Shown: one piece after another, positions 13,208-21,908 of the stretch
Position numbering within the stretch: the stretch's first letter is position 1
Layout: the number at the start of each line of letters is the position of its first letter
Source: an uncultured Eubacteriales bacterium
Lineage (GTDB): Bacteria > Bacillota > Clostridia > Oscillospirales > Oscillospiraceae
Assembly (NCBI GenBank): GCA_902492005.1
Contig: CABUJV010000010.1
Coordinates: 1-51,088, forward strand
DNA: 51,088 nucleotides
Reading direction: 5' to 3'
Position numbers and translations under genes: made by a program
Notes under the pieces: generated by a model
The model's database searches: none
Seen by the model: only the letters and a program-made list of their open reading frames with translations
What the model was told of the DNA's origin: nothing

Positions 13208-14659
13208 TCAGACCGGTTCTTCTTTCTTCGCGTAGGAGCTGTACTTGCCGTAATGATAGCCCCCATAGCCATAGCCACCCCCGTCTGCCTGCACGCCGTT
13301 GAGCACGCAGCCCATCAGGGGCGTCGCACTTCCTGCCAGGAACTGGAGGCCGTCCACGATATGGGAGACCTGTGCCGTGCCGGAGCGCACCACATACAGG
13401 GTGCTGTCCGCCAGCCGGGCCAGGGCCGCGCTGTCCGCCAGAATGCCGCAGGGCGGGGTGTCCAGCACAATAAAGTCAGCCTCCTGCCGCAGCATGCCAA
13501 GGAGAACGGCCAGCCTGCGGGATTCCATCTGGCGGCGTGGGGCCGTGGAAGCCTCATCCCCCGCCAGCAGGCGGACCTGGGTGCCCGGCACCGGCAGCAG
13601 GCTGTCCAGCACGTTCCCCCCCTTGTCCGCCAGGAGCTCCGGCACGCCCCTGGACGGGTTCTGGAGCCCAAGGCACTTTTTGACAGAAGGCTTACGCAGG
13701 TCCAGGTCCACCAGAATGACCCGCGCCCCGTTCTGGCTGAGCGTCAAGGCCAGATTGACCGCCACCGTGGTCTTCCCCTCTCCGGGCAGCGTGCTGGTCA
13801 CCATGACGACCCGGCTCTCCCGCTTTTCCGCCTCCCGCAGAAACTTGATGCGCATGCTGCGCACGCTCTCCTGAAAGCTGCTGGAGACCTTGGGATTCCG
13901 AATGGAAATATTTTGGTCAAGGGACCCGGAGCGCCGTTTGAAAGCCACCCGCGGCAATGCGGCCACGCAGGTCTGATTCAGCAGCCGGCGGATCTCCTCC
14001 GGACTGCGGATGGTCCGGCGGGTGGCGGCATAGGCCAGAATGATGAGCAACCCCAGCGCCAAGCCCGCTAAGACTCCCTTACAGACGGTCCGTGCCAGGC
14101 GGAAGGGATTATACGGGGCCGCAGCCAGCACCGGCGGAGTGAGGATGTTCATCTCTGTGCTGCCGATAACGTAGTCGGCCACCCGGGGGTAAAGCTCAAT
14201 TACTGCGTTGAGGATATCGAGGGCGTCCTGGGCGCTGGTGCTGGTGACCTTCAGGGAAAACAGGTTGGTGTTGTTGACGGTCTGAGCCGTAATGCTGCCG
14301 TTGAGCCAGCCCACTCCCATCTCCTGCCGGAGCATGGACTGGAGCAGTTCGGACTGGATAATGTAGGGAAAGGTCTTGGCGAGCTGTTCCGCCGCAGCCT
14401 TGCTGTAATAGCTGCTGGTGCTCCCGGCGAGATCGTTCAGGGCCGAATCGGTGGTTTGGATGGTAAACGTGGCCTCTGACATATAGCGGGGCGTATAGCT
14501 TCTCCAGGCCCGCAGCCCCAGAGCCGCTCCGCCCAGGATCCCCAGCGCCAGCGGCACCCAGAACAAGCGGCGGACGGCCCTCCAAAACTCCTGAAGGAGC
14601 CGGAACAGGTCGATCTTTTCCTCCTCGCCGGTCTCACGCTCTGCCTTATGCTCTTCCAT
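13208..14659 (-). CDS. Wzz/tyrosine autokinase (CpsC-CpsD fusion type), second copy
   Basis: A 483-residue bacterial tyrosine kinase with a fused chain-length-regulator domain. Two membrane helices (about FWVPLALGILGGAALGL and VLAGLALGLLIILAYA) flank an extracytoplasmic region. The cytoplasmic BY-kinase follows with Walker A STLPGEGKTT (near 290), Walker A' VILVDLDLRKP and Walker B FIVLDTPP. The tail is Tyr-rich (GGGYGYGGYHYGKYSSY), the expected autophosphorylation cluster. Phosphorylation cycles, reversed by the CpsB phosphatase encoded upstream, normally control polymer length and export. The ATG at 14659 has GGAGG seven bases upstream and overlaps the first kinase gene by 14 bases. Two fused paralogues in tandem is unusual; most loci have one. 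Confidence 0.9.
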   Translation of the reverse strand: MEEHKAERETGEEEKIDLFRLLQEFWRAVRRLFWVPLALGILGGAALGLRAWRSYTPRYMSEATFTIQTTDSALNDLAGSTSSYYSKAAAEQLAKTFPYIIQSELLQSMLRQEMGVGWLNGSITAQTVNNTNLFSLKVTSTSAQDALDILNAVIELYPRVADYVIGSTEMNILTPPVLAAAPYNPFRLARTVCKGVLAGLALGLLIILAYAATRRTIRSPEEIRRLLNQTCVAALPRVAFKRRSGSLDQNISIRNPKVSSSFQESVRSMRIKFLREAEKRESRVVMVTSTLPGEGKTTVAVNLALTLSQNGARVILVDLDLRKPSVKKCLGLQNPSRGVPELLADKGGNVLDSLLPVPGTQVRLLAGDEASTAPRRQMESRRLAVLLGMLRQEADFIVLDTPPCGILADSAALARLADSTLYVVRSGTAQVSHIVDGLQFLAGSATPLMGCVLNGVQADGGGYGYGGYHYGKYSSYAKKEEPV

Positions 14660-16130
14660 GCTTTTCCTCCGACTGCCCGGCCGGAGCTCCGCCGCGCTTA
14701 TTCTTCTGCTGGCCGTACCCATAGCCATAGCCGTACTGGTAGCCATATCCATAGCCGTAACCATAGCCATAGCTATGGTGGTCGTTGGAGAAGGGCACGC
14801 TCCTTACGTCGTTGAAAATGCAGCCTAACAGCTCGGCTCTGCTCTGTGTGAGCATGTCCGCGGCGTCATTGATCCGTATGGCCGGGACGCCGTCCTGACG
14901 GACCACCAGAAGGCAGGCGTCCGACTGGTCTGCCAAGGCCTCCACATCGGAAAAAAGGGCGATGGGCGGCGAGTCGATGATGACGTAGTCCATCTCCTCC
15001 CGGGCCCGCGCCAAAAGGGCGGCCATCCCCCCGGAGGCCACCAGCTCGGCGGCCCGGCTGCTGGACTGCTGAGAGAACAGGACATACAGCTTCTCCTGCT
15101 CCAAATATTCCGGTTCATAGGGGGCAGAGCCGGTCACCATGTCCGCCAGCTCCCGCCGGGGCCTATGGCGGAAGAGCTTATGCTGGGCCGCCTTGTGCAG
15201 GTCGGCGTCGATCAGTAAAACCTTCTTGTCCCTCTGGGCCAGGCTCAGCGCCACGTTTGCGGCCACGGTGGACTTGCCCTCGTTTTCCGCCACGCTGGTG
15301 ATCAGGATCACCTTGTAGCCGCCGCTCTTTGCGGCGTAGGAGAGCTTCATGCCCAGCTTATAGAATTCCTCGGTGAAGTGAAAGCTGGCCACCGGCATCG
15401 TGATGAGCAGTCCCTTGTTGACCCTTTTCAGCTTGGCGCGCAGGGTCTTGTTCTTCACCTCGTGATGGAGGGTGGCAAAGAGCTTGACATCCAGCTTCCT
15501 TCGGACCGCCGCCGTGGTCTGCACCGCGTCCGACAGCAGCGCCGCCGCCAGAAGCAGGGCCGTCATGACCGCCGCCCCGCCCAGAAAGGCCAGCTTCAGG
15601 ACCCGCCCCCGGTCCACCGGATTGGAGGGAACGCGGGGGACCGTCGGGCTGTCCAGCTCTTTCAGGATGACATTCTGAAAGACATGCTCGGAGACGGTGT
15701 CATAATTCTCCAGCATCAGCTTGAGCGTCCGGAACGCGTCCTCCGGCGAGGATGCCGTCACACGCAGATTGAGCAGGTTGGTCTCCGGCAGCACTGACGC
15801 TGACAGCCGTCCCGGCAGGCTGGACGCCCCCGTCTGGCTGGCGGCCACCGAGCCGAACACATTGCTTTCAAAAAGCTGCGTAAAGGTATCTGCAATCTCG
15901 GCGGACACCGACAGATTGGACAGAACGGAGGAATAGCTGCTGTTCTTCACGCTGACGGCCAGGGTGGCGCTGGCCGTATACTCCGGCCAGTACAGATTCT
16001 GCAGAACCACAACCGACAGCATCAGGGCAATAAGCCCTGCGGCAAGGATCAGCGGCAGATCCCGCAGCAGCCGCCGGAGCAGGCACAGGGGGTTCAGCTC
16101 CGACCAGCGGAACGTCTGATTTTCTTCCAT
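14646..16130 (-). CDS. Wzz/tyrosine autokinase (CpsC-CpsD fusion type), first copy
   Basis: A 494-residue paralogue of the following gene. The N-terminal Wzz part has helices near LPLILAAGLIALMLSVVVL and LAFLGGAAVMTALLLAAALL. The kinase part has Walker A SVAENEGKST (near 280), Walker A' VLLIDADLHKA and Walker B YVIIDSPP. Close to the C terminus is a (Gly-Tyr)n run with about ten tyrosines (starting HHSYGYGYGY), followed by a basic QQKNKRGG tail. The two copies are strongly diverged, so they may form a heteromeric pair with separate roles rather than a recent duplication. It starts 14 bases after the Ig-like gene and should be cotranscribed with the whole polysaccharide operon. Confidence 0.9.
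   Translation of the reverse strand: MEENQTFRWSELNPLCLLRRLLRDLPLILAAGLIALMLSVVVLQNLYWPEYTASATLAVSVKNSSYSSVLSNLSVSAEIADTFTQLFESNVFGSVAASQTGASSLPGRLSASVLPETNLLNLRVTASSPEDAFRTLKLMLENYDTVSEHVFQNVILKELDSPTVPRVPSNPVDRGRVLKLAFLGGAAVMTALLLAAALLSDAVQTTAAVRRKLDVKLFATLHHEVKNKTLRAKLKRVNKGLLITMPVASFHFTEEFYKLGMKLSYAAKSGGYKVILITSVAENEGKSTVAANVALSLAQRDKKVLLIDADLHKAAQHKLFRHRPRRELADMVTGSAPYEPEYLEQEKLYVLFSQQSSSRAAELVASGGMAALLARAREEMDYVIIDSPPIALFSDVEALADQSDACLLVVRQDGVPAIRINDAADMLTQSRAELLGCIFNDVRSVPFSNDHHSYGYGYGYGYGYQYGYGYGYGQQKNKRGGAPAGQSEEKHGRA
14711..14777 (-). repeat. Hexanucleotide repeat coding for the Tyr-Gly tail
   Basis: An imperfect array of the six-base unit GGCTAT/GGCTAC (minus strand), giving alternating Gly-Tyr. 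Gain or loss of units by slippage would stay in frame and alter the number of phosphorylatable tyrosines in the first kinase. Confidence 0.8.
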
Positions 16131-16144
16131 GCTTCCTCCCTACC

Positions 16145-16951
16145 TCACTCGACCACGACATAGAGGACGGTGGAGCCGATGCTCCCGTTTACGGCGGTAC
16201 AGGAATAGCTCACCGGATAGACCCCCGGGACCCAGCGGTTCAGATCCGAGGCCACCGAGACCGACTCAGGACTCCCTCCGCTCACCGACTCCAGATAGTC
16301 CATCGGCTCAAAGGACCCGCCCGCCTTCATATACACTAGATACTGGCTCAGGTAGATCCGGGGTTCTCCGCTGACATAGTTGCGGACCACAATGTCCAGC
16401 GTCAGTACAGAGGAGTCCCCCAAGCTGTTGGTCACCTCGAAGGTGACGGGGTAGGTCCCTTCGCTGTAAGCCGTCAGGCCGCTGCTGGTCACCTTGATGC
16501 GGTCGGAAATATCGCCATCCATAACGTCCTCTGCCGTGAGACGGTCCTTGACCTGCACCATCCCGCCGACGGTATAGCGCAGTTCGCGGGACAGCGCAAA
16601 GCGGGGCTTTGTATAGTCTGTATACGTTACCGGTCTGGAGCAGGTGGAGACATGGGCGTCGCTGTCCACCACCGCGTAGGTGATGGTGGTCGTATCCCCC
16701 TCGATCCGCTTGGATATTCCCTGAATGAGCACCTTCTGTGTCAGGTCTCCATCCTTGTCATCCCATGCGGTCACGCCTTCCAGCAGCTTCGCGTCGCTGT
16801 GCTCGCCGACCGAGAGGATCAGTGGTTCCTCCGGACAGGTGATGACGGGTACCGTCGCGTCGTCCATCTGCATATGGTAGGCGTATGAAGCGCCCAGCAG
16901 TCCTGCGGAAAGCAGGAACAGGACCAGCGTGATGATTCTCAGCTTTTTCAT
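16145..16951 (-). CDS. Exported protein with DUF5011/HYR-type Ig-like domains
   Basis: A 268-residue protein with an N-terminal membrane anchor or uncleaved signal (LRIITLVLFLLSAGLLGASY). Beta-sandwich repeats follow, of the kind that read AWDDKDGDLTQKV and AEDVMDGDISDRI. These 'D(x)DGD' motifs are typical of DUF5011-like immunoglobulin folds in surface proteins. It has no catalytic motif. Its position between the CpsB phosphatase and the kinase genes suggests a structural or accessory role in polysaccharide assembly at the outer face of the membrane, but no specific function can be assigned. The start is well supported by the signal-like N terminus, and the stop is 14 bases before the next gene. 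Confidence 0.75.
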   Translation of the reverse strand: MKKLRIITLVLFLLSAGLLGASYAYHMQMDDATVPVITCPEEPLILSVGEHSDAKLLEGVTAWDDKDGDLTQKVLIQGISKRIEGDTTTITYAVVDSDAHVSTCSRPVTYTDYTKPRFALSRELRYTVGGMVQVKDRLTAEDVMDGDISDRIKVTSSGLTAYSEGTYPVTFEVTNSLGDSSVLTLDIVVRNYVSGEPRIYLSQYLVYMKAGGSFEPMDYLESVSGGSPESVSVASDLNRWVPGVYPVSYSCTAVNGSIGSTVLYVVVE

Positions 16952-16969
16952 AACCTCTCCTTGGCGCGC

Positions 16970-17713
16970 TTAAAATTGAGCTAAAACCGGCCGGATGGGC
17001 TCGTCATTCAGAATGCTGAGAGGGTTTTCCTCCAGCAGGAAGTCGGCAATCTCCGGCGAGATGTGCTCCGCCACATATTCATGCACGTCCCCCAGACGGG
17101 TCGTGCGGCGGTATGGACTGTGGGCGTCGCTCCCGATCAGATGGACGCAGCCCTCTCCCAGGCACCAGTGGGCGGTCCTGGCAACCCGCCGGCCAAAGAA
17201 ACCGAACAGGCTGCCCTTATTGAGCTGGAGAACGTACCCCGCTTCGATCCATCTCAGCAGGCGCTCCCGCTCCTCCTGAACAAATTCGTATCGCTCCGGA
17301 TGGGCCACAACTGGAATCAAGCCGAGCTCCATAATCTCTTTCAGCATGTGGTCCGCATACCGCCCGGACTCCCGAAACCCGAACTCCACCAGCAAATAAT
17401 GGCTTCCGCCCAGCGTCAGCAGCTGTTTCCGGCGGATCAGCTCCGGCACCTCCGGGGTTACATACACCTCCATGCCTGTGCGCAGCCCGATCGGGATCTG
17501 GTTCTGCCGCAGGAGGCGCGCCAGGTGGAGGAAACGCTCTCGAAGCGCATCAGAATCATAATTGTCAAAGCAGCCCCGCACATTGCAGTGGGGCGTGGCG
17601 GCGATTACGGTCACGCCGCTGTCCGCGGCCAGCTGGGCCATCATACAGCTCTCCTCATCCGAGGCGGAGCCGTCATCCACGCCCGGCAGTATGTGGCAGT
17701 GCAGATCAACCAT
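16970..17713 (-). CDS. CpsB/YwqE-type PHP-fold tyrosine-protein phosphatase
   Basis: A 247-residue manganese-dependent phosphatase that removes phosphate from BY-kinase tyrosine tails. The PHP metal ligands are visible: MVDLHCHILPGVDDG at the start, AATPHCN, GMEVYVTPE, PVVAHPERYE and GSDAHSPYRR. The length matches the CpsB/Wzb-like PHP family. The ATG at 17713 has AAGGGAG seven bases upstream; the frame is open further upstream, but that overlaps the preceding gene and lacks family sequence. It sits in one operon with the two kinases it should counteract. Confidence 0.92.
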   Translation of the reverse strand: MVDLHCHILPGVDDGSASDEESCMMAQLAADSGVTVIAATPHCNVRGCFDNYDSDALRERFLHLARLLRQNQIPIGLRTGMEVYVTPEVPELIRRKQLLTLGGSHYLLVEFGFRESGRYADHMLKEIMELGLIPVVAHPERYEFVQEERERLLRWIEAGYVLQLNKGSLFGFFGRRVARTAHWCLGEGCVHLIGSDAHSPYRRTTRLGDVHEYVAEHISPEIADFLLEENPLSILNDEPIRPVLAQF

Positions 17714-17736
17714 GCCGTTTCTCCCTTCCGGCGGGA

Positions 17737-18471
17737 TCAGCCGCTCTGAAATTCCTGCAGATAGTAGGCCTTTTTCAAACTCTTCTGATCCTCGTAGGTC
17801 TGCTCCACGAGTTTGGCCAGGGAGTCGTCCTGGCCGGTGATCTTCAGCAGTTCCCGCAGACGGGCCACTACTGCAGCCACCTGCTGGTCGCACTCCTGCT
17901 CCAGCGCCGTAAGCTCCTCGAACTTGCTGTATACCACCTTGGTGCGGTTTTCCGAAGTGTGCTCCCCCGCCGCATATTCGTCAATGGCGGATTGGACCAC
18001 TGCCTCCAGCTTTCCCACATAGGTGGTGCGCAGGGCATACATGGTGGCGATCTTTTCCCGGATCTCCGCCTCTGCCTCCGCCGCCACATCGTCTGCCGGT
18101 ACGGCGGCGGATGCGGCCTCCGGACTCTGTCCGGCTGCGGAAGTCTGCGGGACGGAAGGCTCCGGACTCTCTTTGGACGGTGCATCCATGCTGTCCAGCA
18201 TCTGTCTGGCGGCCTCTTCCGGGGTCAGGCTGCCGTCCTTGAGCCGGCTGATCTCGTCCTCAGAGAAGGTATAGCCGCCGACCTGATAGCTGGCCATGGC
18301 GTCGTCCAGAGCATGCTGATTTTCTTCCAGCCTTTGATCCAGCGTATCCCGGTCCATCGACAGCATGTAGGCGGCGGCCTTGATGTTGCTCCACTGCCAA
18401 GCCGTCAGCGCCGCGCCGGTTACGACCACGGCTCCCAAAATACCCAACGCGATCTTTGCGCCCTTTTTCAT
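17737..18471 (-). CDS. Uncharacterised membrane-anchored coiled-coil protein
   Basis: A 244-residue protein not recognised as a named family. It has a short basic tip, one transmembrane helix (IALGILGAVVVTGAALTAW), a Ser/Pro/Ala-rich linker (about residues 95-130), and then long acidic helices likely to form a coiled coil. The spacing fits the polysaccharide operon: 29 bases after the CapD-like gene and 23 before the phosphatase start. It could scaffold the kinase/phosphatase complex at the membrane; this is inference from position alone. Confidence 0.65.
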   Translation of the reverse strand: MKKGAKIALGILGAVVVTGAALTAWQWSNIKAAAYMLSMDRDTLDQRLEENQHALDDAMASYQVGGYTFSEDEISRLKDGSLTPEEAARQMLDSMDAPSKESPEPSVPQTSAAGQSPEAASAAVPADDVAAEAEAEIREKIATMYALRTTYVGKLEAVVQSAIDEYAAGEHTSENRTKVVYSKFEELTALEQECDQQVAAVVARLRELLKITGQDDSLAKLVEQTYEDQKSLKKAYYLQEFQSG

Positions 18472-18500
18472 TGTTTGCCTCTCCCCTCCAGTTGCCTTTC

Positions 18501-20420
18501 CTACCGACGCGAAGCAGCGGTCAGGGTCCCCTCCTGCGGCTCGCTGTGCGCCTTCAGCGCCTGAATGGCGGCCTGATTGACCTCCTCCGGCTCCCGGAAG
18601 GTGGGTACCAGACGGTGAAGGATCCGAAAAATCTGCTCCCGGCTGCCGCTCTCGGCCGCTTCCGCCAGATCGTCCAACACCGCCGTCATGCGCCGCGGGT
18701 CCACCTCAGGCTTCTCTTCCACAAAGATCTTTTCATTCGCGGTGCGCCGCAGGTCCGCACTTCTGGTCAACAGCTCTTCATACAGCTTTTCGCCGGGCCG
18801 AAGGCCGATCTCCTTGATCTCCACGTCAACATAAGGCGTATAGCCCGACAGGCGGATCAGATTTTCCGCCAGCTCCAGGATGCGGACCGGCTCCCCCATG
18901 TCCAACACGAACACCTCGCCGCTTCGGGCGAAGGAGCCCGCCTCCAGCACCAACTGCACCGCCTCCGAGATGGTCATAAAGTAGCGGATGACGCGCTTGT
19001 CGGTGATGGTCACCGGCCCGCCGTAAGCGATCTGCTTTTTGAACAGGGGGATGACCGAACCGCTGGAGCCCAGCACGTTGCCGAAGCGGACCGCCGCAAA
19101 CTCGGTCTTGCCGTCTGCGCGCAGCCCCTGGAGCACCTGCTCGCACAGGTATTTGGTGGTTCCCATAATGTTGGTGGGATTGACCGCCTTGTCCGTAGAG
19201 ATCAGGACGAATTTTTCGGTCCCATACTTCTTGGCCGCCAGCGCCGTATGATAGGTTCCGAACACATTGTTTTTCACCGCCTCCTCCGGACACTGCTCCA
19301 TCAGCGGCACGTGCTTATGAGCTGCCGCATGGAACACCAGCTCCGGCCGGTAGCGGGCAAAAAGCTGGTCCATCTTTTCCTGGTCCCGTACCGAAGCGAT
19401 CTCCACCGACAGCTTCAGACTGTCTCCATACTGGTGCAGCAGATCGTTCTGGAGCTCATAGGTGCTGTTTTCCGCGAAATCCACCAGAACCAGGCGCTCC
19501 GGCCCATAGCGGGCGATCTGGCGGCAAAGCTCGGAGCCGATGGAGCCGCCCCCGCCGGTGACCATAACGGTCTTTCCCGCCAGGAAGGCGGCGATACGGC
19601 GGTTGTCCAGCTCGACCGCCTGCCGCCCCAGCAGATCCTCGATCTGCACCTCGCGCACGTTGGCCGCAAGAGAGGTGGACCTGCCCCGCCGTTCCAGCTG
19701 CATCAGCGGATCGGACAGAATGTGCAGGCGGCAGTTGGTCTTGGCGCACAGGCTCAAAATCTCCGCCCGCCGGGCAGGACTCAGGGTGGGGATGGCCAGA
19801 ATGATCTCCGTCACCGGCGTATTTTGGAGGATCTGACGCAGGTCGTTGATAGGGCCCCGGACCGGCACGCCCTGGACTATCTTGTCGATCTTATCAGGCG
19901 CATCGTCCAGCATGCAGTACGGGATATAGCGCCCCGCCGCATTGTTCTTCAGCTCGTACAGCAGGGACACGCCCGCCGTGCCCGTGCCGATGATGGCCGC
20001 ATAGCTGCGCCCCTCTGTGCTCCGGCTCATCACATCCGAGCGGTACATGCGGTAGAGAAAGCGGACCGCCAGCATGAGCAGAAGGGCCAGCACCGTGCCG
20101 GTCAGCGCCTGGGTGATCCAGATCAAATTGGTGTCCAGGAGCAGATTGACCGCGCTGTAAAGGAGAAAGCCCAGCGACATGCCTGCCAGAAGCACGAAAT
20201 ATTCCCGGCTCTCCGCATAGCGCCACAGACTTTCGTAGGTGCGAAACAAAAATTGAAAAATATAGACGCAGACGGTGAGCAGGCCGATGTGGAGCACCAG
20301 ATTGAGCAGAAGAATGTCATGGCGAAACAGGGCCGGGAGGAAAAGCGCAAAGTTACAGGCGAAGATTAATAGGATGTCCATCAAAAGGACGATCTGCGCG
20401 CGGTACTTGGACCAGTTCAA
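18501..20420 (-). CDS. CapD/FlaA1/PglF-type UDP-sugar 4,6-dehydratase, membrane-bound
   Basis: A 639-residue enzyme of the membrane-bound nucleotide-sugar dehydratase family. It likely converts UDP-GlcNAc to a 4-keto-6-deoxy sugar, the first step of rare-sugar synthesis. Four N-terminal transmembrane helices span roughly residues 5-115. A first Rossmann-like domain (AAIIGTGTAGVSLL) is followed by the catalytic SDR domain with GGGGSIGSELC (near 292), HAAAHKHVPLME and the active-site MGTTK variant near 420 in place of YxxxK, which is normal for this family. It is the first gene of the polysaccharide operon. The start is a TTG at 20420 with AAGGGGG six to eight bases upstream. Confidence 0.92.
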   Translation of the reverse strand: MNWSKYRAQIVLLMDILLIFACNFALFLPALFRHDILLLNLVLHIGLLTVCVYIFQFLFRTYESLWRYAESREYFVLLAGMSLGFLLYSAVNLLLDTNLIWITQALTGTVLALLLMLAVRFLYRMYRSDVMSRSTEGRSYAAIIGTGTAGVSLLYELKNNAAGRYIPYCMLDDAPDKIDKIVQGVPVRGPINDLRQILQNTPVTEIILAIPTLSPARRAEILSLCAKTNCRLHILSDPLMQLERRGRSTSLAANVREVQIEDLLGRQAVELDNRRIAAFLAGKTVMVTGGGGSIGSELCRQIARYGPERLVLVDFAENSTYELQNDLLHQYGDSLKLSVEIASVRDQEKMDQLFARYRPELVFHAAAHKHVPLMEQCPEEAVKNNVFGTYHTALAAKKYGTEKFVLISTDKAVNPTNIMGTTKYLCEQVLQGLRADGKTEFAAVRFGNVLGSSGSVIPLFKKQIAYGGPVTITDKRVIRYFMTISEAVQLVLEAGSFARSGEVFVLDMGEPVRILELAENLIRLSGYTPYVDVEIKEIGLRPGEKLYEELLTRSADLRRTANEKIFVEEKPEVDPRRMTAVLDDLAEAAESGSREQIFRILHRLVPTFREPEEVNQAAIQALKAHSEPQEGTLTAASRR

Positions 20421-20473
20421 TTCGGACGCCCCCTTTCCCCCATTTTCTTCCCAAAATCACAGGTTTTCTCTTT

Positions 20474-20502
20474 ATTATATCGCCCGTCCTGGGGAAAGTC
20501 AA
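20474..20502 (-). promoter_or_regulatory. Sigma-A-type promoter of the polysaccharide operon
   Basis: On the minus strand, TTGACT (20502-20497), a 17-base spacer and a consensus TATAAT (20479-20474). The predicted transcript starts about 46 bases before the TTG start. It likely drives all six genes down to the terminator at 13161-13199. Confidence 0.8.
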
Positions 20503-20597
20503 ACACTGGCGGCGATGAAAAGCGGCGGTATTTCTTGCCCATTTCCGGGTGTTTTTCCCTGTTTGAGGCGATCCGGGCAGCCCGTCTCCGCCGTTCC

Positions 20598-20633
20598 AAA
20601 AATAACTGCCGGATGCTCAAAGGGCATCCGGCA
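20598..20633 (-). terminator. Terminator of the YibE/F gene
   Basis: On the minus strand, TGCCGGATGC pairs with GCATCCGGCA around a seven-base loop and is followed by GTTATTTTT. It lies just after the stop of the YibE/F gene and insulates the polysaccharide promoter. Confidence 0.85.
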
Positions 20634-20638
20634 GCGTC

Positions 20639-21829
20639 CTATGTCTTTGGTTTTGGCCCCATGAGCTGGGAACTCAGCAGCGCCACCAGCGGGACTGTCA
20701 GAACGATGCCGATGGAGCCCGCCACGCCCCGGATGACCTCGATGGCCATGGCGTCGGTATTGGCGATCTGAATCAGGGGATAGTCATAGACGCGGAACAG
20801 GATCAGCATGTTCAGCGAAGCGCCGGCAAAGGCCAGAATCAGCGTATTGGCCATGGTGCCCATGGCGTCCCGCCCGATGTTCATACCGGAGCGGAACAGC
20901 TCCGCCCGGGTCAGATTCGGATTCAGCTCTCTCAGCTCGTTGCAGGACGACGCGATGGACATGGCCACATCCATGACCGCCCCCAGGGAGGCGATCAGGA
21001 TGCCGCTGACCAGCAGCCCGCTGATGTGCAGCTCCGAATCGCCGGCCCGGAGCACCAGTTCCTCTGCCTCCGACAGATTGAAGCCGTTCAGCGGAGAGAT
21101 GGTCCCGGCCAGGGCGGCAAAGATTCCCGCCGCCGCCACGCCGCCGACGCAGCCCAGCGTTGCGCACAGCGTCTTGCGGCTGAAGCCGGTGAGCAGCAGA
21201 AGGGACGCCGCCGTAGTCAGCGCCACCACGCCGATGGAGACCAGAATCGGGTCCATCCCCCGGAGAATCAGAGGGACCAGCAGATACCATAAGCAGGCCA
21301 GCGTATAGGCCAGCCCCAGCAACGCCATGGCCCCTTTCTTCCCTCCGATGAGGACAAGCAGCGCTCCAAACACCGCCAGCAGTCCAGCCAGCACGAGCCC
21401 CCGGTCGTAGTTGGGCACGGAGATGATGTAGGGTTCCCCGTAATCGTCGTAGTCCAGACGCACCACGATGCGCGTTCCCAGGCGGCAATCCACGTTGGTA
21501 TAGGCGTTGAGGTAGTTGGAGGTCTCCAGGACCATACCTTTGAACGGGCCGGTGAGCAGCTCCACTTCGATGTACTGTTCCCCCAGCCGTCTGCCCTCGG
21601 TCCAGGTGTCCTCTGCGCTGTGATCCGACAACACATCCGTAACTCTGGCGATGGCGAACAGGCGTTTCCGGGCGGCCCGCACCTCCCGCTCGGCTTCATT
21701 GCCCCGCAGAGCCGCGGCCGTGACGACCAGCACCGCCAGCAGGAGCAGTGCCGCGCCGATCTCCCAGACGCGCCGCCGTCCCTTCAACGGCTTCGCCACA
21801 GACTGTTTCTTCCCCTTTGACTGCTTCAT
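20639..21829 (-). CDS. YibE/F-like multi-pass membrane protein
   Basis: A 396-residue YibE/F family protein. A basic N terminus and one helix (IGAALLLLAVLVVTAAAL) lead to an extracytoplasmic domain with LLTGPFKGMVLETSNYLNAY. Seven or eight further helices follow, with the family's conserved ASLGAVMDVAMSIASS and GRDAMGTMANTLILAFAGA segments. Biochemical function is not established for this family; transport has been proposed. The ATG at 21829 has GGAGG six bases upstream (upstream ATGs lack a site). Its own promoter is not obvious, so it may be read through from the large gene upstream. Confidence 0.85.
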   Translation of the reverse strand: MKQSKGKKQSVAKPLKGRRRVWEIGAALLLLAVLVVTAAALRGNEAEREVRAARKRLFAIARVTDVLSDHSAEDTWTEGRRLGEQYIEVELLTGPFKGMVLETSNYLNAYTNVDCRLGTRIVVRLDYDDYGEPYIISVPNYDRGLVLAGLLAVFGALLVLIGGKKGAMALLGLAYTLACLWYLLVPLILRGMDPILVSIGVVALTTAASLLLLTGFSRKTLCATLGCVGGVAAAGIFAALAGTISPLNGFNLSEAEELVLRAGDSELHISGLLVSGILIASLGAVMDVAMSIASSCNELRELNPNLTRAELFRSGMNIGRDAMGTMANTLILAFAGASLNMLILFRVYDYPLIQIANTDAMAIEVIRGVAGSIGIVLTVPLVALLSSQLMGPKPKT

Positions 21830-21853
21830 GGCGTTCCTCCCCGGGCAGGAATG

Positions 21854-21886
21854 GCCGGGGCCGCCTCCCATGGGAGCGGCCCCGGC
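21854..21886. terminator. Long GC hairpin without U-tract after the PHP/SLH gene
   Basis: GCCGGGGCCG (21854-21863) pairs with CGGCCCCGGC (21877-21886), with the inner palindrome CTCCCATGGGAG. It lies between the PHP/SLH stop (21909) and the YibE/F start (21829) but has no T-run on either side. It could be a weak terminator or a 3'-end stabiliser. Confidence 0.4.
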
Positions 21887-21908
21887 ATACATGGAATGAG
21901 ATGCTTTT

